A stretch of 64,000 nt of DNA, from assembly GCF_016862395.1 (NCBI RefSeq), contig NZ_BOMW01000056.1, forward strand, positions 25,871 through 89,870, given 5' to 3'. The translations under genes and the position numbers were made by a program. The notes beneath the pieces were generated by a model. That model saw nothing but the letters and a program-made list of their open reading frames with translations. It searched no databases and was not told where the DNA came from. The stretch is from Actinoplanes siamensis. GTDB lineage: Bacteria; Actinomycetota; Actinomycetes; Mycobacteriales; Micromonosporaceae. Below, piece by piece: positions 49,889 to 59,224 of the stretch. Every line of letters begins with the position of its first letter. Within the stretch, counting starts at the first letter, position 1.

Positions 49889-50047
49889 ATGTCTGACAAC
49901 AGCGTCGACCCGAGTGGCAACACCGAGGCGTTCCGGGCGTTCACCCGTGAGCCGCAGGACGCGGCGTCGTCCAGGACGCCCTACGTGATCGGTGGCGTGG
50001 TGGCCGCCGTCGTCGTGATCGCCCTGATCGCCTGGCTGGCCCTCTGA
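49889..50047 (+). CDS. Small single-helix membrane protein
   Basis: 52 residues from ATG 49889: a hydrophilic N-terminus (MSDNSVDPSGNTEAFRAF) and one C-terminal membrane helix (VIGGVVAAVVVIALIAWLAL). It looks tail-anchored. Function unknown. The upstream 254-nt gap from 49635 shows no gene. Confidence 0.7.
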   Translation: MSDNSVDPSGNTEAFRAFTREPQDAASSRTPYVIGGVVAAVVVIALIAWLAL

Positions 50048-50066
50048 AACGACTCCACAGAACGTC

Positions 50067-50104
50067 GCCCGGCCGCTCCGGCGGCGTCGCCGGCCCGGCC
50101 GGGC
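50067..50104. terminator. GC-rich hairpin after small membrane protein gene
   Basis: GCCCGGCCG and CGGCCGGGC pair perfectly around a 20-nt loop that is itself GC-rich. The remaining ~240 nt to the ackA stop hold no gene, only GC-rich sequence with short imperfect repeats. Confidence 0.6.
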
Positions 50105-50343
50105 AACGCCGAACGAGCAGCGTCGGCCCCGCTCGGGCTCCGGCCATCTCGGCGGATTGTCGGTGGTGCAGGCGGCCATGAGCCGGGCGCTGGGCTGTGG
50201 ATGGCGCAGGCGCCCGCGAGCAGGCCGCTGCGTCGTGATCGGTACGGGCGGCCGCGAGCAGGGTGTGGGTGGTCCAGGCAGCGCGAGCGGGGCGCTGCGG
50301 TTGCGGGTGGGCCGGGCCGCCGCGAACGCGTCTGCGGTTCGGG

Positions 50344-51459
50344 TCAGGTCGTCAGTGCGAGGGCCCGCCGGCACTCGTGGGCGATCTCCAGTTCCTCCTC
50401 GGTGGGAACGACACACACTGTCACCGGGGCGCCGTCGGGCGAGATGATCAGGGCGTTGGCCCGGTTGCGGTCCTCGTCGACGGTGATGCCGAGCGCGGAC
50501 AGGCCGGCCAGGGCCGCCGCCCGCACGTCTGGCGAGTTCTCGCCGACCCCGGCGGTGAAGGTGATCGCGTCGACGCGGCCCAGCAGGGCGAGGTAGGCGC
50601 CGGTGTACTCCTTCAGGCGCCGGACGTAGATCTCGAAGGCCAGGGCCGCCTGCCCGTCACCCTCCGCCCGGCGCCGCAGCACCTCGCGCATGTCGTTGAC
50701 GCCGGTCAGGCCGGCGAGACCGCCGTGCCGGGTCAGCGACTCCTCGATCTCGTCCAACGCCAGACCGGCCACCCGGTGCAGGTAGAACACCAGGCTCGGG
50801 TCGATGTCGCCGGACCGGGTGCCCATCACCAGGCCGCTGAGCGGCGTCATCCCCATCGAGGTCGCCTCGCACCGGCCCCCGCGCACCGCCGCGGCGCTGG
50901 CGCCGTTGCCCAGGTGCAGGGTGATCACGTTGGTCTCGGCCGGCGGCTTGCCGAGGATCCGGGCGGTTTCCCGGGACACGTACGAATGGGACGTGCCGTG
51001 AAAACCGTACCGTCGCAGCCCCCACCGCTCGGCCAGTTCGTGGTCGACGGCCCAGAGAAGCCCTTCCGGCGGAATCGTCGAGTGGAACGCGGTGTCGAAG
51101 ACGGCCACCTGCGGCACGTCGGGCAGCAGCTTGCGGGCCACCCGGATGCCGGTCAGCGCGCCCGGGTTGTGCAGCGGCGCCAGCGGGATCAACTCCTCGA
51201 CGGCGGCCACCACCTCGTCGGTGATCACGGTCGACGAGGTGAACCGGTCGCCGCCGTGCACCACCCGGTGCCCGACCGCGGCCAGATCGCTCAGGTCGAG
51301 CCGGTCCATCAGGTCGCGCAGCGCCGACAGGTGGTCGCCCGCGTCGCCGCCGTCCTCGCCGATCCGCTGGATCAGGCCCTTGGCCCGCACGTCGGCACCG
51401 TCGAACAGCTTGTACCGCACCGAGGAGGAGCCGCAGTTGAGCACCAGCACCCGGGTCAT
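50344..51459 (-). CDS. ackA: Acetate kinase
   Basis: 371 residues. Converts acetyl phosphate and ADP to acetate and ATP. Signatures: VLVLNCGSSSVRYKLFDG at the N-terminus, GHRVVHGG, DTAFHSTIP, RYGFHGTSHSYV, LHLGNGASAAAV, GLVMGTRSGDIDPSL and FTAGVGENSPDVR. Slightly shorter than the usual 395-400 residues. Its ATG overlaps the pta stop (ATGA), so it is translated in step with pta. Confidence 0.96.
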   Translation of the reverse strand: MTRVLVLNCGSSSVRYKLFDGADVRAKGLIQRIGEDGGDAGDHLSALRDLMDRLDLSDLAAVGHRVVHGGDRFTSSTVITDEVVAAVEELIPLAPLHNPGALTGIRVARKLLPDVPQVAVFDTAFHSTIPPEGLLWAVDHELAERWGLRRYGFHGTSHSYVSRETARILGKPPAETNVITLHLGNGASAAAVRGGRCEATSMGMTPLSGLVMGTRSGDIDPSLVFYLHRVAGLALDEIEESLTRHGGLAGLTGVNDMREVLRRRAEGDGQAALAFEIYVRRLKEYTGAYLALLGRVDAITFTAGVGENSPDVRAAALAGLSALGITVDEDRNRANALIISPDGAPVTVCVVPTEEELEIAHECRRALALTT

Positions 51460-53528
51460 TTCGCTCCCGCCTGGATCGCCGTGATCGCCACGGTGTTGAT
51501 GATGTCCTTGACCGTCGCGCCGCGCGACAGATCGTTGACCGGGCGGCGCAGGCCCTGCATGACCGGGCCGACCGCGACCGCGTTCGCCGAGCGCTGGACG
51601 GCCTTGTACGTGTTGTTGCCGGTGTTCAGATCCGGGAAGACGAACACCGTGGCCTGGCCGGCCACCGCGCTCCCGGGCAGTTTGGCGGCTGCCACCGCGG
51701 GGTCGACGGCCGCGTCGTACTGGATCGGGCCTTCGACAGGCAGGTCCGGGCGGCGTTCCCGGACCAGCGCGGTGGCCGCCGCGACCTTCTCCACGTCGGC
51801 GCCCGCGCCGGATCTGCCTGTCGAGTAGGACAGCATCGCGACCCGCGGCTCGATGCCGAACGCCGCAGCGGTGCCGGCCGAGGAGAGCGCGATGTCGGCG
51901 AGCTGGGCGGCGTCCGGGTCGGGGTTGACCGCGCAGTCGCCGTAGACCAGCACCCGGTCGGCGAGCAGCATGAAGAACACGCTGGAGGCCACGGACACGC
52001 CGGGCACGGTCTTGATGATCTCGAAGGCGGGCCGGATGGTGGCCGCCGTGGTGTGCACCGAGCCGGAGACCATGCCGTCGGCGTGCCCGGTCGAGACCAT
52101 CATGGTGCCGAAGTAGTTGACGTCGCGGACCACGTCGTACGCCAGATCGAGCGTCACCGCCCGGCCCTTGCGCAGCTCCGCGTACCGCGCGGCGAAGTCG
52201 TCCCGCCAGGGGCTGGTGGCCGGGTCGATCAGCCGGGCGTCGCCGATCTCCACGCCGAGCTCCCGGGCCCGCCGGTGGATCTCGGCCGGGTCGCCGAGCA
52301 GGGTCAGGTCGGCCACCCCGCGGCGCAGCAGGGTCTCCGCGGCGCGCAGGATCCGCTCCTCGGTGCCCTCCGGGAGCACCAGGTGGCGGCGGTCGGCACG
52401 GGCCCGGTCGATCAGGTCGTTCTCGAACATCAGCGGGGTGACCCGGGCCGAGCGGGCCACGTCGAGCACCTTGGAGAGCTCCGCCGTGTCCACGTTCGCC
52501 TCGAAGACACCGAGCGCGGCCTCCACCTTGCGCGGGTTGCTCAGGTGCGCCTGGACACGGTCGGAGAGGGCGATGGTGTGGAAGCTGTCGCCCTTGGCGA
52601 TCAGGATCGCGAGGCCGGTGTTGAGCCGCTCGATCACCCGCACGACGCGTGGGTCGGGCGGCTCGCCGAGGGTCAGCACCAGGCCGGCCAGGGTGACCGT
52701 GCCGGCGGCGTGCGCGGCGCTGGCGGCCACCAGCAGGTCGCCCCGGTCACCCGGGGTGATCATCAGGGCGCCGTCGGTCAGATGCTCCAGGACGGTGGGC
52801 ACGTGCGCGGCGCCGACCACGTAGTCGAGCACGTCGCGGTCGAGCGCGCCGGGGTTGCCGGAGAGGACCGTGGCGTCGAGCGCGTCGGCCACCTCGCCCA
52901 CGGTGGGCGCCGCGATCACGGCCACCTCGGGAATCGCCCAGAAGGGAACCGGAAGGCCGGGCGCCGGTCCGCCCGCGATCGCCGCCGGCACCCGGTTGGC
53001 GATCACCGCGGCCACCGTCGCACCCAGGTCGGCGAGCGTGTGATAGGCACTGCGGGCCGCCGCCGCCAGCGCCTCCGCGCTCCGCCCGGCCCCACTCACC
53101 ACCGGTACCACCACGCTGCCGAACTCGGTTGCCAGCCGGGCGTTGAAGGCCAGCTCACGGGGCAGTTCGTCGCGGCTCTCGGCGGCCTTGTCGGCGAAGT
53201 CGCTGCCGATGATCACGACCGAGGTGCTGCGCCGCTCGACGGCGCGATAACGCTCGACGATCCGCCCGATCAGCTCCTCGCGACGCCCGTCGGCGATCAG
53301 CGCCGACGCCTCGGCCATGGTGACCCCGAACGACTCCGCCAGGGGCACCGGGCCGTGATAACGGTCGCGGAGAGTGGCCAGCAACGGATCCCGGTCGACA
53401 GCCGACACCAGCGGCCGGAACACCGACACTCCGGCGACCTGCCGGGACAGCAGCTCGACGATTCCCAGGGCGACCGTGCCCTTGCCGACACCCGGGCCCA
53501 AGCCCGCTACATAGACACTGCGCGCCAC
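51456..53528 (-). CDS. pta: Phosphate acetyltransferase (long form with DRTGG domain)
   Basis: 690 residues from GTG 53528. Interconverts acetyl-CoA and acetyl phosphate. The N-terminal BioD-like P-loop domain (GLGPGVGKGTVALGIVELL, 10-28) and DRTGG domain (about 215-330) precede the catalytic PTA domain (about 370-690): RRHLVLPEGTEERILRAAET, YFGTMMVSTGHADGMVSG, MLSYSTGRSGAG and VFPDLNTGNNTYK. Forms an operon with ackA. Confidence 0.96.
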   Translation of the reverse strand: MARSVYVAGLGPGVGKGTVALGIVELLSRQVAGVSVFRPLVSAVDRDPLLATLRDRYHGPVPLAESFGVTMAEASALIADGRREELIGRIVERYRAVERRSTSVVIIGSDFADKAAESRDELPRELAFNARLATEFGSVVVPVVSGAGRSAEALAAAARSAYHTLADLGATVAAVIANRVPAAIAGGPAPGLPVPFWAIPEVAVIAAPTVGEVADALDATVLSGNPGALDRDVLDYVVGAAHVPTVLEHLTDGALMITPGDRGDLLVAASAAHAAGTVTLAGLVLTLGEPPDPRVVRVIERLNTGLAILIAKGDSFHTIALSDRVQAHLSNPRKVEAALGVFEANVDTAELSKVLDVARSARVTPLMFENDLIDRARADRRHLVLPEGTEERILRAAETLLRRGVADLTLLGDPAEIHRRARELGVEIGDARLIDPATSPWRDDFAARYAELRKGRAVTLDLAYDVVRDVNYFGTMMVSTGHADGMVSGSVHTTAATIRPAFEIIKTVPGVSVASSVFFMLLADRVLVYGDCAVNPDPDAAQLADIALSSAGTAAAFGIEPRVAMLSYSTGRSGAGADVEKVAAATALVRERRPDLPVEGPIQYDAAVDPAVAAAKLPGSAVAGQATVFVFPDLNTGNNTYKAVQRSANAVAVGPVMQGLRRPVNDLSRGATVKDIINTVAITAIQAGAK

Positions 53529-53628
53529 GACCTCAACCTACCGGCCGATCGTGACCGCCGCCGGGTCGAAAGTCCCGCCTGTGGAGAACGTTGGTCCTGT
53601 GGCGGGAGGAGGTAGTACCCCGGCGTGG

Positions 53629-53805
53629 TTACTCCTCGTCCTCGTCGTCGCGGGCGAGCCAGGTGGCCAGGCGCTCGATCGGCGTCTCGAACTCCGGGTT
53701 CAGGTCGACGAAGGTGCGCAGCTGCTCGCCGAGCCACTCCAGGGTGACGGTCTCCTCGCCGCGCCGCTGGACCAGCTCCTCGATGCCCCGATCGGTGAAG
53801 TACAT
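53629..53805 (-). CDS. DUF6104 family small protein
   Basis: 58 residues beginning MYFTDRGIEELVQRRGEETV and containing TFVDLNPEFETPIERLATWL, the pattern I recall for the actinobacterial DUF6104 family. Acidic C-terminus (ARDDEDEE). Cytoplasmic, function unknown. It lies downstream of kgd on the same strand, separated by a terminator. Confidence 0.85.
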   Translation of the reverse strand: MYFTDRGIEELVQRRGEETVTLEWLGEQLRTFVDLNPEFETPIERLATWLARDDEDEE

Positions 53806-53818
53806 GCTCAGATCGTAG

Positions 53819-53854
53819 AAGGGGGCGCCCCGCCGTGGCGGAGCGCCCCCTTTT
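53819..53854. terminator. Terminator after kgd
   Basis: AAGGGGGCGC and GCGCCCCCTT pair, with an inner CCGCC/GGCGG stem, and TTTT follows on the + strand. It lies 12 nt beyond the kgd stop and works on either strand by sequence. Confidence 0.85.
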
Positions 53855-53865
53855 CGCCCACTACG

Positions 53866-56800
53866 TCACGGGCGCGGCAGCGACGCCTCGATCAGCGCCT
53901 GCTGCTCGGCCTCGTGCATCTTGGCCGAACCCACAGCCGGAGCGGCCGCCGCCGGGCGGGAGATCCGCCGCAGCCGCACGCCCTCCAGGTGCTCCAGCAG
54001 GTTGAGCGCGACGAACGACCAGGCGCCCTGGTTGGCCGGCTCCTCCTGGACCCAGGCGAAGTCCTCGGCGTTCGGGTACTGCGCCAGGACGGCCTTGAGC
54101 TCCTCGACGGGCAGCGGGTAGATCTGCTCCATCCGGATGATCGCGGTGTCGGTGATGCCACGGTCCGCCCGGGCCTGGAACAGGTCGTAGTACACCTTGC
54201 CGGAGCAGAACAGCACCCGCTTCACCGAGCCGGCGTCCAGCGGCTGGCCGTTGACCCCGGCGTCGCCGAGGACCGGCTGGAACGTGCCCTGGGTGAAGTC
54301 GGCGACCGACGACACCGCGAGCTTGTGGCGCAGCAGCGACTTCGGCGAGAAGACCACCAGCGGCTTGCGCTTGCTGGACAGCGCCTGCCGGCGCAGCAGG
54401 TGGAAGTAGTTCGCCGGGGTGGTCGGGTTCGCCACCCGCATGTTGTCCTGCGCGCAGAGCTGCAGGAACCGCTCCGGGCGGCCGGACGAGTGGTCCGGGC
54501 CCTGGCCCTCCATGCCGTGCGGGAGCAGCAGCACCAGCGACGACTGCTGGCCCCACTTCACCTCGCCGGAGGAGAGGAACTCGTCGACGATCGACTGGGC
54601 GCCGTTGACGAAGTCACCGAACTGGGCCTCCCAGAGGACCAGCGCGTCCGGGTTCTCCACCGAGTAGCCGTACTCGAAGCCCATCGCGGCGTACTCGGAG
54701 AGCAGCGAGTCGTGCACGAAGAACCGCGCGGAGCCGGTGGCCAGCGACGCGATCGGCAGGAAGTCCTTGCCGGTCTTCGAGTCGACGATCGAGGCGTGCC
54801 GCGAGGTGAACGTGCCACGGCGCGAGTCCTGCCCGGCGAGCCGGACGGTGACACCCTGGGCGAGCAGCGAACCGAACGCGATCAGCTCGCCGAAGCCCCA
54901 GTCGATGCCGCCGTCGGTGGACATCTTGGCCCGCCGGTCGAGCAGCTGCTGGACCCGCTTGTGCGGGGTGAAGCCCTCGGGCAGCTCGATGTGCGCCTGG
55001 CCGACCGCGCGCACCGCCTCCGCGGTGACCGCCGTGTCGACCCGCGGCTCCGGCTCCTCGGCGATGATGTGCGGCCGCGGCGGGCTGCCGGCCGCGTCCC
55101 GGGTGGCCTTGAAGACCTCCTCGAGGCGGGCCTGGTAGTCGCGCAGCTGCTCCTCCGCGTCCTGCACGGTGATGTCGCCGCGGCCGATCAGCTCCTCGGT
55201 GTAGAGCTTGCGGACGCTGCGCTTGGTGTCGATGATCTGGTACATCCGCGGGTTGGTCATCGACGGGTCGTCGCCCTCGTTGTGACCGCGGCGGCGGTAG
55301 CAGATCATGTCGATCACGACATCCTTGTTGAACGTCTGCCGGTACTCGAAGGCGAGCTTGGCGACTCGCACCACGGCTTCCGGGTCGTCCCCGTTGACGT
55401 GGAAGATCGGGGCCTCGACCATCCGGGCGACGTCTGTCGAGTACATCGTGGAGCGGCTGTACTCGGGGGCGGTGGTGAAACCGACCTGGTTGTTCACGAT
55501 CACGTGGATCGTGCCACCGGTGCGGTACCCGCGCAGCTGGGAGAGGTTCAGCGTCTCGGCGACCACGCCCTGGCCGGCGAACGCGGCGTCGCCGTGCACC
55601 AGCACCGGCAGCACCGTGTAGCCGTGCAGGCCCAGGTCCAGGCGGTCCTGCTTGGCCCGGACGATGCCCTCCAGGACCGGGTCGACGGCCTCCAGGTGGG
55701 ACGGGTTGGCGACGACGCTGACCGTGGTCGAGTGCTGCCCGTCCGGCGTCGTGTACTTCCCGGTCTGGCCCAGGTGGTACTTCACGTCGCCGGAGCCGTG
55801 CGCCGACTTCGGGTCCATCCAGCCTTCGAACTCGTTGAACAGCTTCTCGTACGGCTTGCCGACGATGTTGGTGAGCACGTTCAGCCGGCCACGGTGGGCC
55901 ATGCCGATCACCATCTCGTCCAGCCCGGTCTCGGCGGACGCCTGCAGCACCGAGTCCAGCAGCGGGATCAGCGACTCCCCGCCCTCCAGCGAGAACCGCT
56001 TCTGCCCGACGTACTTCGTCTGCAGGAACGTCTCGAAGGCCTCCGCGCGGTTCAGCCGGAGCAGGATGTGCTTCTGCTCGTCGGTGTCCGGCTTCGCGTA
56101 CTTGACCTCGATGCGCTCCTGGACCCAGCGGCGCTCCTCCGGGTCCTGGATGTGCATGTACTCGATGCCGATCCGGCGGCAGTAGCTGTCCCGCAGCACG
56201 CCGAGCACGTCGCGCAGCTTCATCTTCTCCTTGCCGGCGAAGCCGCCGACCGGGAAGGAGCGGTCCAGGTCCCACAGGGTCAGGCCGTGCTGGAGCACGT
56301 CCAGGTCGGGGTGCTTGCGGATGGTGAACTCGAGCGGGTCGGTGTCGGCCATCAGGTGGCCGCGCACCCGGTACGCGTGGATCAGCTCGATCACCCGCGC
56401 GGCCTTGTCGATCTGGCCCTCGGAGGTGTGCGCGACGTCGCGCACCCAGCGGACCGGCTCGTACGGGATCCGCAGCGCCGTGAAGATCTCGTCGTAGAAC
56501 TCGTGCCCGCCGAGCAGCAGCTCGTGCATCACCTTGAGGAACTCGCCGGACTGCGCGCCCTGGATCACCCGGTGGTCGTAGGTGCTGGTCAGCGTGGTGA
56601 CCTTGGACACGCCGTGGTCGGTGAGGGTCTCGTCGCTCATGCCGGCGTAGGGCGCCGGGTACTCCAGCGCGCCGACGCCGATGATCGCGCTCTGCCCGTT
56701 CATCAGCCGCGGGATGGAGTGCACCGTGCCGATGCCGCCCGGGTTGGTCAGCGAGATCGTCGTGCCGGCGTAGTCGTCCATGGTCAGCTCGTTGCGGCGG

Positions 56801-57612
56801 GCGCGCCGGACGACGTCCTCGTACGCCTGCCAGAACTGCCGGAAGTCGAGCTGCTCGCAGTTCTTGATGGACGGCACCACCAGGGTGCGCGACCCGTCCT
56901 TCTTGGCCAGGTCGATAGCGATGCCGAGGTTGACGTGCTCCGGCTGCACCAGGGTGGGCTTGCCGTCGACCTCGGCGTAGCTGTTGTTCATCTCCGGGTG
57001 CGCGACGACCGCGCGGACCAGCGCCCAGCCGATCAGGTGGGTGAAGCTGACCTTGCCGCCGCGGCCACGGGAGAGGTGGTTGTTGATGACGATGCGGTTG
57101 TCGATCATCAGCTTCGCCGGCACCGCGCGCACCGAGGTGGCGGTCGGGACCTGGAGCGAGGCCTCCATGTTCTGCACGATCTTGGCGGCCACCCCGCGCA
57201 GCACCGTGGTCTTCGCGCCGGCCGGGGCGGCGCTGGCCGCCGTGGGCCTGGGCGCGGTCTTCTCCACCGGGGCCTTCGCCGGCTCCGGCTTCTTGGCCGG
57301 GGCGGGCGGGGTCACCGGTTTGGCCGGCGCGGTGGCGGCGGGCGCGTCGGTGCCCGCCTTGGCGGCGGTCTTGGTGGCGTTCGCCGCGGTCGCCTCGTCG
57401 GGCGTCACGATCGAGCCCGCGGCGGTCGCCGGCTTGTAGTCCGCGAAGAAATCGTGCCAGGCAGGGTCGACGCTGGTCGGATCGGCCAGGTATCGCTGAT
57501 ACATCTCGTCGACGATCCACTCGTTGGGACCGAAATCCGCGAGTGGATTGTCCTGCGAAGTCTGCTGCGTCGACACTGCCGCGTTCGCCTCTTTCACCGT
57601 GTTTGTCATCAC
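53866..57612 (-). CDS. kgd: Multifunctional 2-oxoglutarate decarboxylase/dehydrogenase E1-E2 component
   Basis: 1,248 residues. Actinobacterial Kgd acts in the TCA cycle. An N-terminal E1 leader (FGPNEWIVDEMYQRYLADP) is followed by an Ala/Pro/Lys linker (about 60-140) and an E2-type acyltransferase domain (about 145-370; STYDHRVIQGAQSGEF, where the usual catalytic Asp is replaced as in mycobacterial Kgd). The ThDP-dependent E1 domain follows (about 400-1248): GMAHRGRLNVLTNIVGKPYE, NNQVGFTT, ICYRRRGHNEGDDPS. GTG 57612 is used; ATG 57609 is equally possible. The ribosome binding site lies in a hairpin loop. Confidence 0.96.
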   Translation of the reverse strand: MMTNTVKEANAAVSTQQTSQDNPLADFGPNEWIVDEMYQRYLADPTSVDPAWHDFFADYKPATAAGSIVTPDEATAANATKTAAKAGTDAPAATAPAKPVTPPAPAKKPEPAKAPVEKTAPRPTAASAAPAGAKTTVLRGVAAKIVQNMEASLQVPTATSVRAVPAKLMIDNRIVINNHLSRGRGGKVSFTHLIGWALVRAVVAHPEMNNSYAEVDGKPTLVQPEHVNLGIAIDLAKKDGSRTLVVPSIKNCEQLDFRQFWQAYEDVVRRARRNELTMDDYAGTTISLTNPGGIGTVHSIPRLMNGQSAIIGVGALEYPAPYAGMSDETLTDHGVSKVTTLTSTYDHRVIQGAQSGEFLKVMHELLLGGHEFYDEIFTALRIPYEPVRWVRDVAHTSEGQIDKAARVIELIHAYRVRGHLMADTDPLEFTIRKHPDLDVLQHGLTLWDLDRSFPVGGFAGKEKMKLRDVLGVLRDSYCRRIGIEYMHIQDPEERRWVQERIEVKYAKPDTDEQKHILLRLNRAEAFETFLQTKYVGQKRFSLEGGESLIPLLDSVLQASAETGLDEMVIGMAHRGRLNVLTNIVGKPYEKLFNEFEGWMDPKSAHGSGDVKYHLGQTGKYTTPDGQHSTTVSVVANPSHLEAVDPVLEGIVRAKQDRLDLGLHGYTVLPVLVHGDAAFAGQGVVAETLNLSQLRGYRTGGTIHVIVNNQVGFTTAPEYSRSTMYSTDVARMVEAPIFHVNGDDPEAVVRVAKLAFEYRQTFNKDVVIDMICYRRRGHNEGDDPSMTNPRMYQIIDTKRSVRKLYTEELIGRGDITVQDAEEQLRDYQARLEEVFKATRDAAGSPPRPHIIAEEPEPRVDTAVTAEAVRAVGQAHIELPEGFTPHKRVQQLLDRRAKMSTDGGIDWGFGELIAFGSLLAQGVTVRLAGQDSRRGTFTSRHASIVDSKTGKDFLPIASLATGSARFFVHDSLLSEYAAMGFEYGYSVENPDALVLWEAQFGDFVNGAQSIVDEFLSSGEVKWGQQSSLVLLLPHGMEGQGPDHSSGRPERFLQLCAQDNMRVANPTTPANYFHLLRRQALSSKRKPLVVFSPKSLLRHKLAVSSVADFTQGTFQPVLGDAGVNGQPLDAGSVKRVLFCSGKVYYDLFQARADRGITDTAIIRMEQIYPLPVEELKAVLAQYPNAEDFAWVQEEPANQGAWSFVALNLLEHLEGVRLRRISRPAAAAPAVGSAKMHEAEQQALIEASLPRP

Positions 57613-57629
57613 GTGACGTCTCCGTCACG
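57612..57629 (-). promoter_or_regulatory. Hairpin holding the kgd ribosome binding site
   Basis: CGTGACG and CGTCACG are perfect 7-bp arms around a 4-nt loop (GAGA on the coding strand). The SD core GGAGA is split between stem and loop, and the last stem base is the first base of GTG 57612. Translational control is possible but unproven. Confidence 0.5.
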
Positions 57630-57733
57630 CGGGACGGGCTAGGATCCGGTAACCAGGCTACGCCGTGCGCGAGCGCGCTCCTCCCGGACGTCCGCTCTGT
57701 GACGGCATACTCCGATCTCGGGTGACGAGGATC

Positions 57734-58369
57734 TCAGCCTGTCGTGATCCAGGTCGCCCGCGCGATCGCCAGCCGTCGCCCGTCCGGGCCGTGCACCGCG
57801 GAGTCGACGAGCGCCTTCCGCCCGGACAGCTCGGCCACCGCCCCGGTGACGACGCACCTGGCGCCCGGCTCCGGCAGTTCGTCGATCGCCACCGCGATCC
57901 GGCCCAGCACGTAGGGCCGCCCCTCGCGGATCGCCGTCCACCCGCCCGGGCAGTCCAGCGCCGCCCAGATCAGCGGGACGCCGACCTCCGCCGGCACCGT
58001 CCACGGCGCGGCGGTCCGCCCGTCCGGCAGCCGGCCGGGGAAGATCCGCAGACCGTCGGGGCGCTCGGGTCCACACACGAAACAGGTGGGGAAGGGGTGC
58101 CCGGTGAAACCGGGGTAGTCCTTCGAGGCGGCGACCGCGGTCTCCCACGGGACCGGACCGACCCCGGGGCCGGCGTCGCCCGGCTCCAGCGAGGCGATCA
58201 GCGTGCGGTCGTCGTACACACCGTTGTCCTTGATCTCCAGGTCGGTCTCCAGCGGCGGCGGCCGCCGCAGGGTCACCTGGCCGGCGCCGGAGGCGGCCGC
58301 GAAGACCCCCGCGCACCAACCGCCGTTGCCGGTGCCCGGAGGGCCGTTGAATCGTGCCGGGATACGCAT
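57734..58369 (-). CDS. Hotdog-fold thioesterase-like protein
   Basis: 211 residues from ATG 58369. N- and C-terminal halves both suggest hotdog domains: NGGWCAGVFAAAS, then YPGFTGHPFPTCFVCGPERPDGLRIFPG with two Cys (CFVCG), and IWAALDCPGGWTA with the usual active-site Asp region. It resembles a conserved actinobacterial protein annotated as hypothetical or acyl-CoA thioesterase. Substrate unknown. Divergent from the acyltransferase pair. Confidence 0.75.
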   Translation of the reverse strand: MRIPARFNGPPGTGNGGWCAGVFAAASGAGQVTLRRPPPLETDLEIKDNGVYDDRTLIASLEPGDAGPGVGPVPWETAVAASKDYPGFTGHPFPTCFVCGPERPDGLRIFPGRLPDGRTAAPWTVPAEVGVPLIWAALDCPGGWTAIREGRPYVLGRIAVAIDELPEPGARCVVTGAVAELSGRKALVDSAVHGPDGRRLAIARATWITTG

Positions 58370-58462
58370 CCCACGACCATCGCACAAGCCGTTCACCAGC
58401 CGGACACGCGGCGCCACCTGACGCGACACTCCATCGGCAGTTGTCACCCTTACACAGATCAC

Positions 58463-59224
58463 ATGGCAGTTCTGATGACAGCCGCCGCACCCACCGGGAC
58501 CAGCGGCTACACGCTTCTCATCGCGGACGACGCGGCTCAGGTGACGGCCGCACAGCGACTGCGTCACGACGTCTTCGCCGGCGAGCTCGGGGCGACCCTC
58601 ACGACCACGGCCGAGGGCCTCGACGCGGACCGGCTCGACGAGTTCTGCGACCACCTGATCGTGCGCGACGACGCGACCGGCGAGGTGGTCGGCACCTACC
58701 GGATGCTCCCGCCGCGCGCCGCCGAGCTGGCCGGCCGGCGGTACGCCGACACCGAGTTCGACCTGCGCCCGCTGCGCCCGCTGCGCGACCAGCTGGTGGA
58801 GATCGGCCGCTCCTGTGTGCACCCGGACCACCGGACCGGCGCCGTGATGAACCTGATGTGGAGCGGCATCGCCCGCTACCTGCACCTGAACGACCTGCGC
58901 TGGCTCGGCGGCTGCGCGTCGGTGCCGCTCGCCGACGGTGGCGGCGCCGCGGCCGGCGTGCGCCGGCGGGTCAACGACAAGCACCTGGCCCCGCCGGCGC
59001 TGCGGATCCGCCCGCACATCCCGTGGACGCCCCCGCCCGGCCTGGACGCCGACCCCAAGGTGGCGGTGCCGCCGCTGCTCAAGGGCTACCTGCGGCTGGG
59101 CAGCTGGGTCTGCGGCGAGCCGGCCTTCGACCCGGACTTCGGCTGCGCCGACTTCTACGTGCTGTTCTCGATGGACCGGCTGGACCCACGGTACCGCCGG
59201 CACTTCCTGGGCGCGGACCGGTGA
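58463..59224 (+). CDS. N-acyltransferase of the OlsB/GNAT (Acetyltransf_5) type
   Basis: 253 residues from ATG 58463. OlsB-type enzymes attach a 3-hydroxyacyl chain from ACP to the alpha-amino group of ornithine. Landmarks: RLRHDVFAGELGA (about 32-44), DEFCDHLIVRDDATGEVVGT, QLVEIGRSCVHPDHRTGAVM and the Pro-rich LRIRPHIPWTPPPGL. It overlaps the downstream PlsC-like gene by 4 nt (GTGA). The pairing suggests ornithine-lipid or related lysine-lipid synthesis; the exact amine is not determined. Confidence 0.85.
   Translation: MAVLMTAAAPTGTSGYTLLIADDAAQVTAAQRLRHDVFAGELGATLTTTAEGLDADRLDEFCDHLIVRDDATGEVVGTYRMLPPRAAELAGRRYADTEFDLRPLRPLRDQLVEIGRSCVHPDHRTGAVMNLMWSGIARYLHLNDLRWLGGCASVPLADGGGAAAGVRRRVNDKHLAPPALRIRPHIPWTPPPGLDADPKVAVPPLLKGYLRLGSWVCGEPAFDPDFGCADFYVLFSMDRLDPRYRRHFLGADR

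Noticed and set aside
53551..57642. A 1,363-codon open frame on the + strand opposite kgd
   Set aside because: It is antisense to a complete Kgd with all motifs. Its translation is a low-complexity mix of Arg, Leu, Val and His typical of mirror frames in high-GC DNA.
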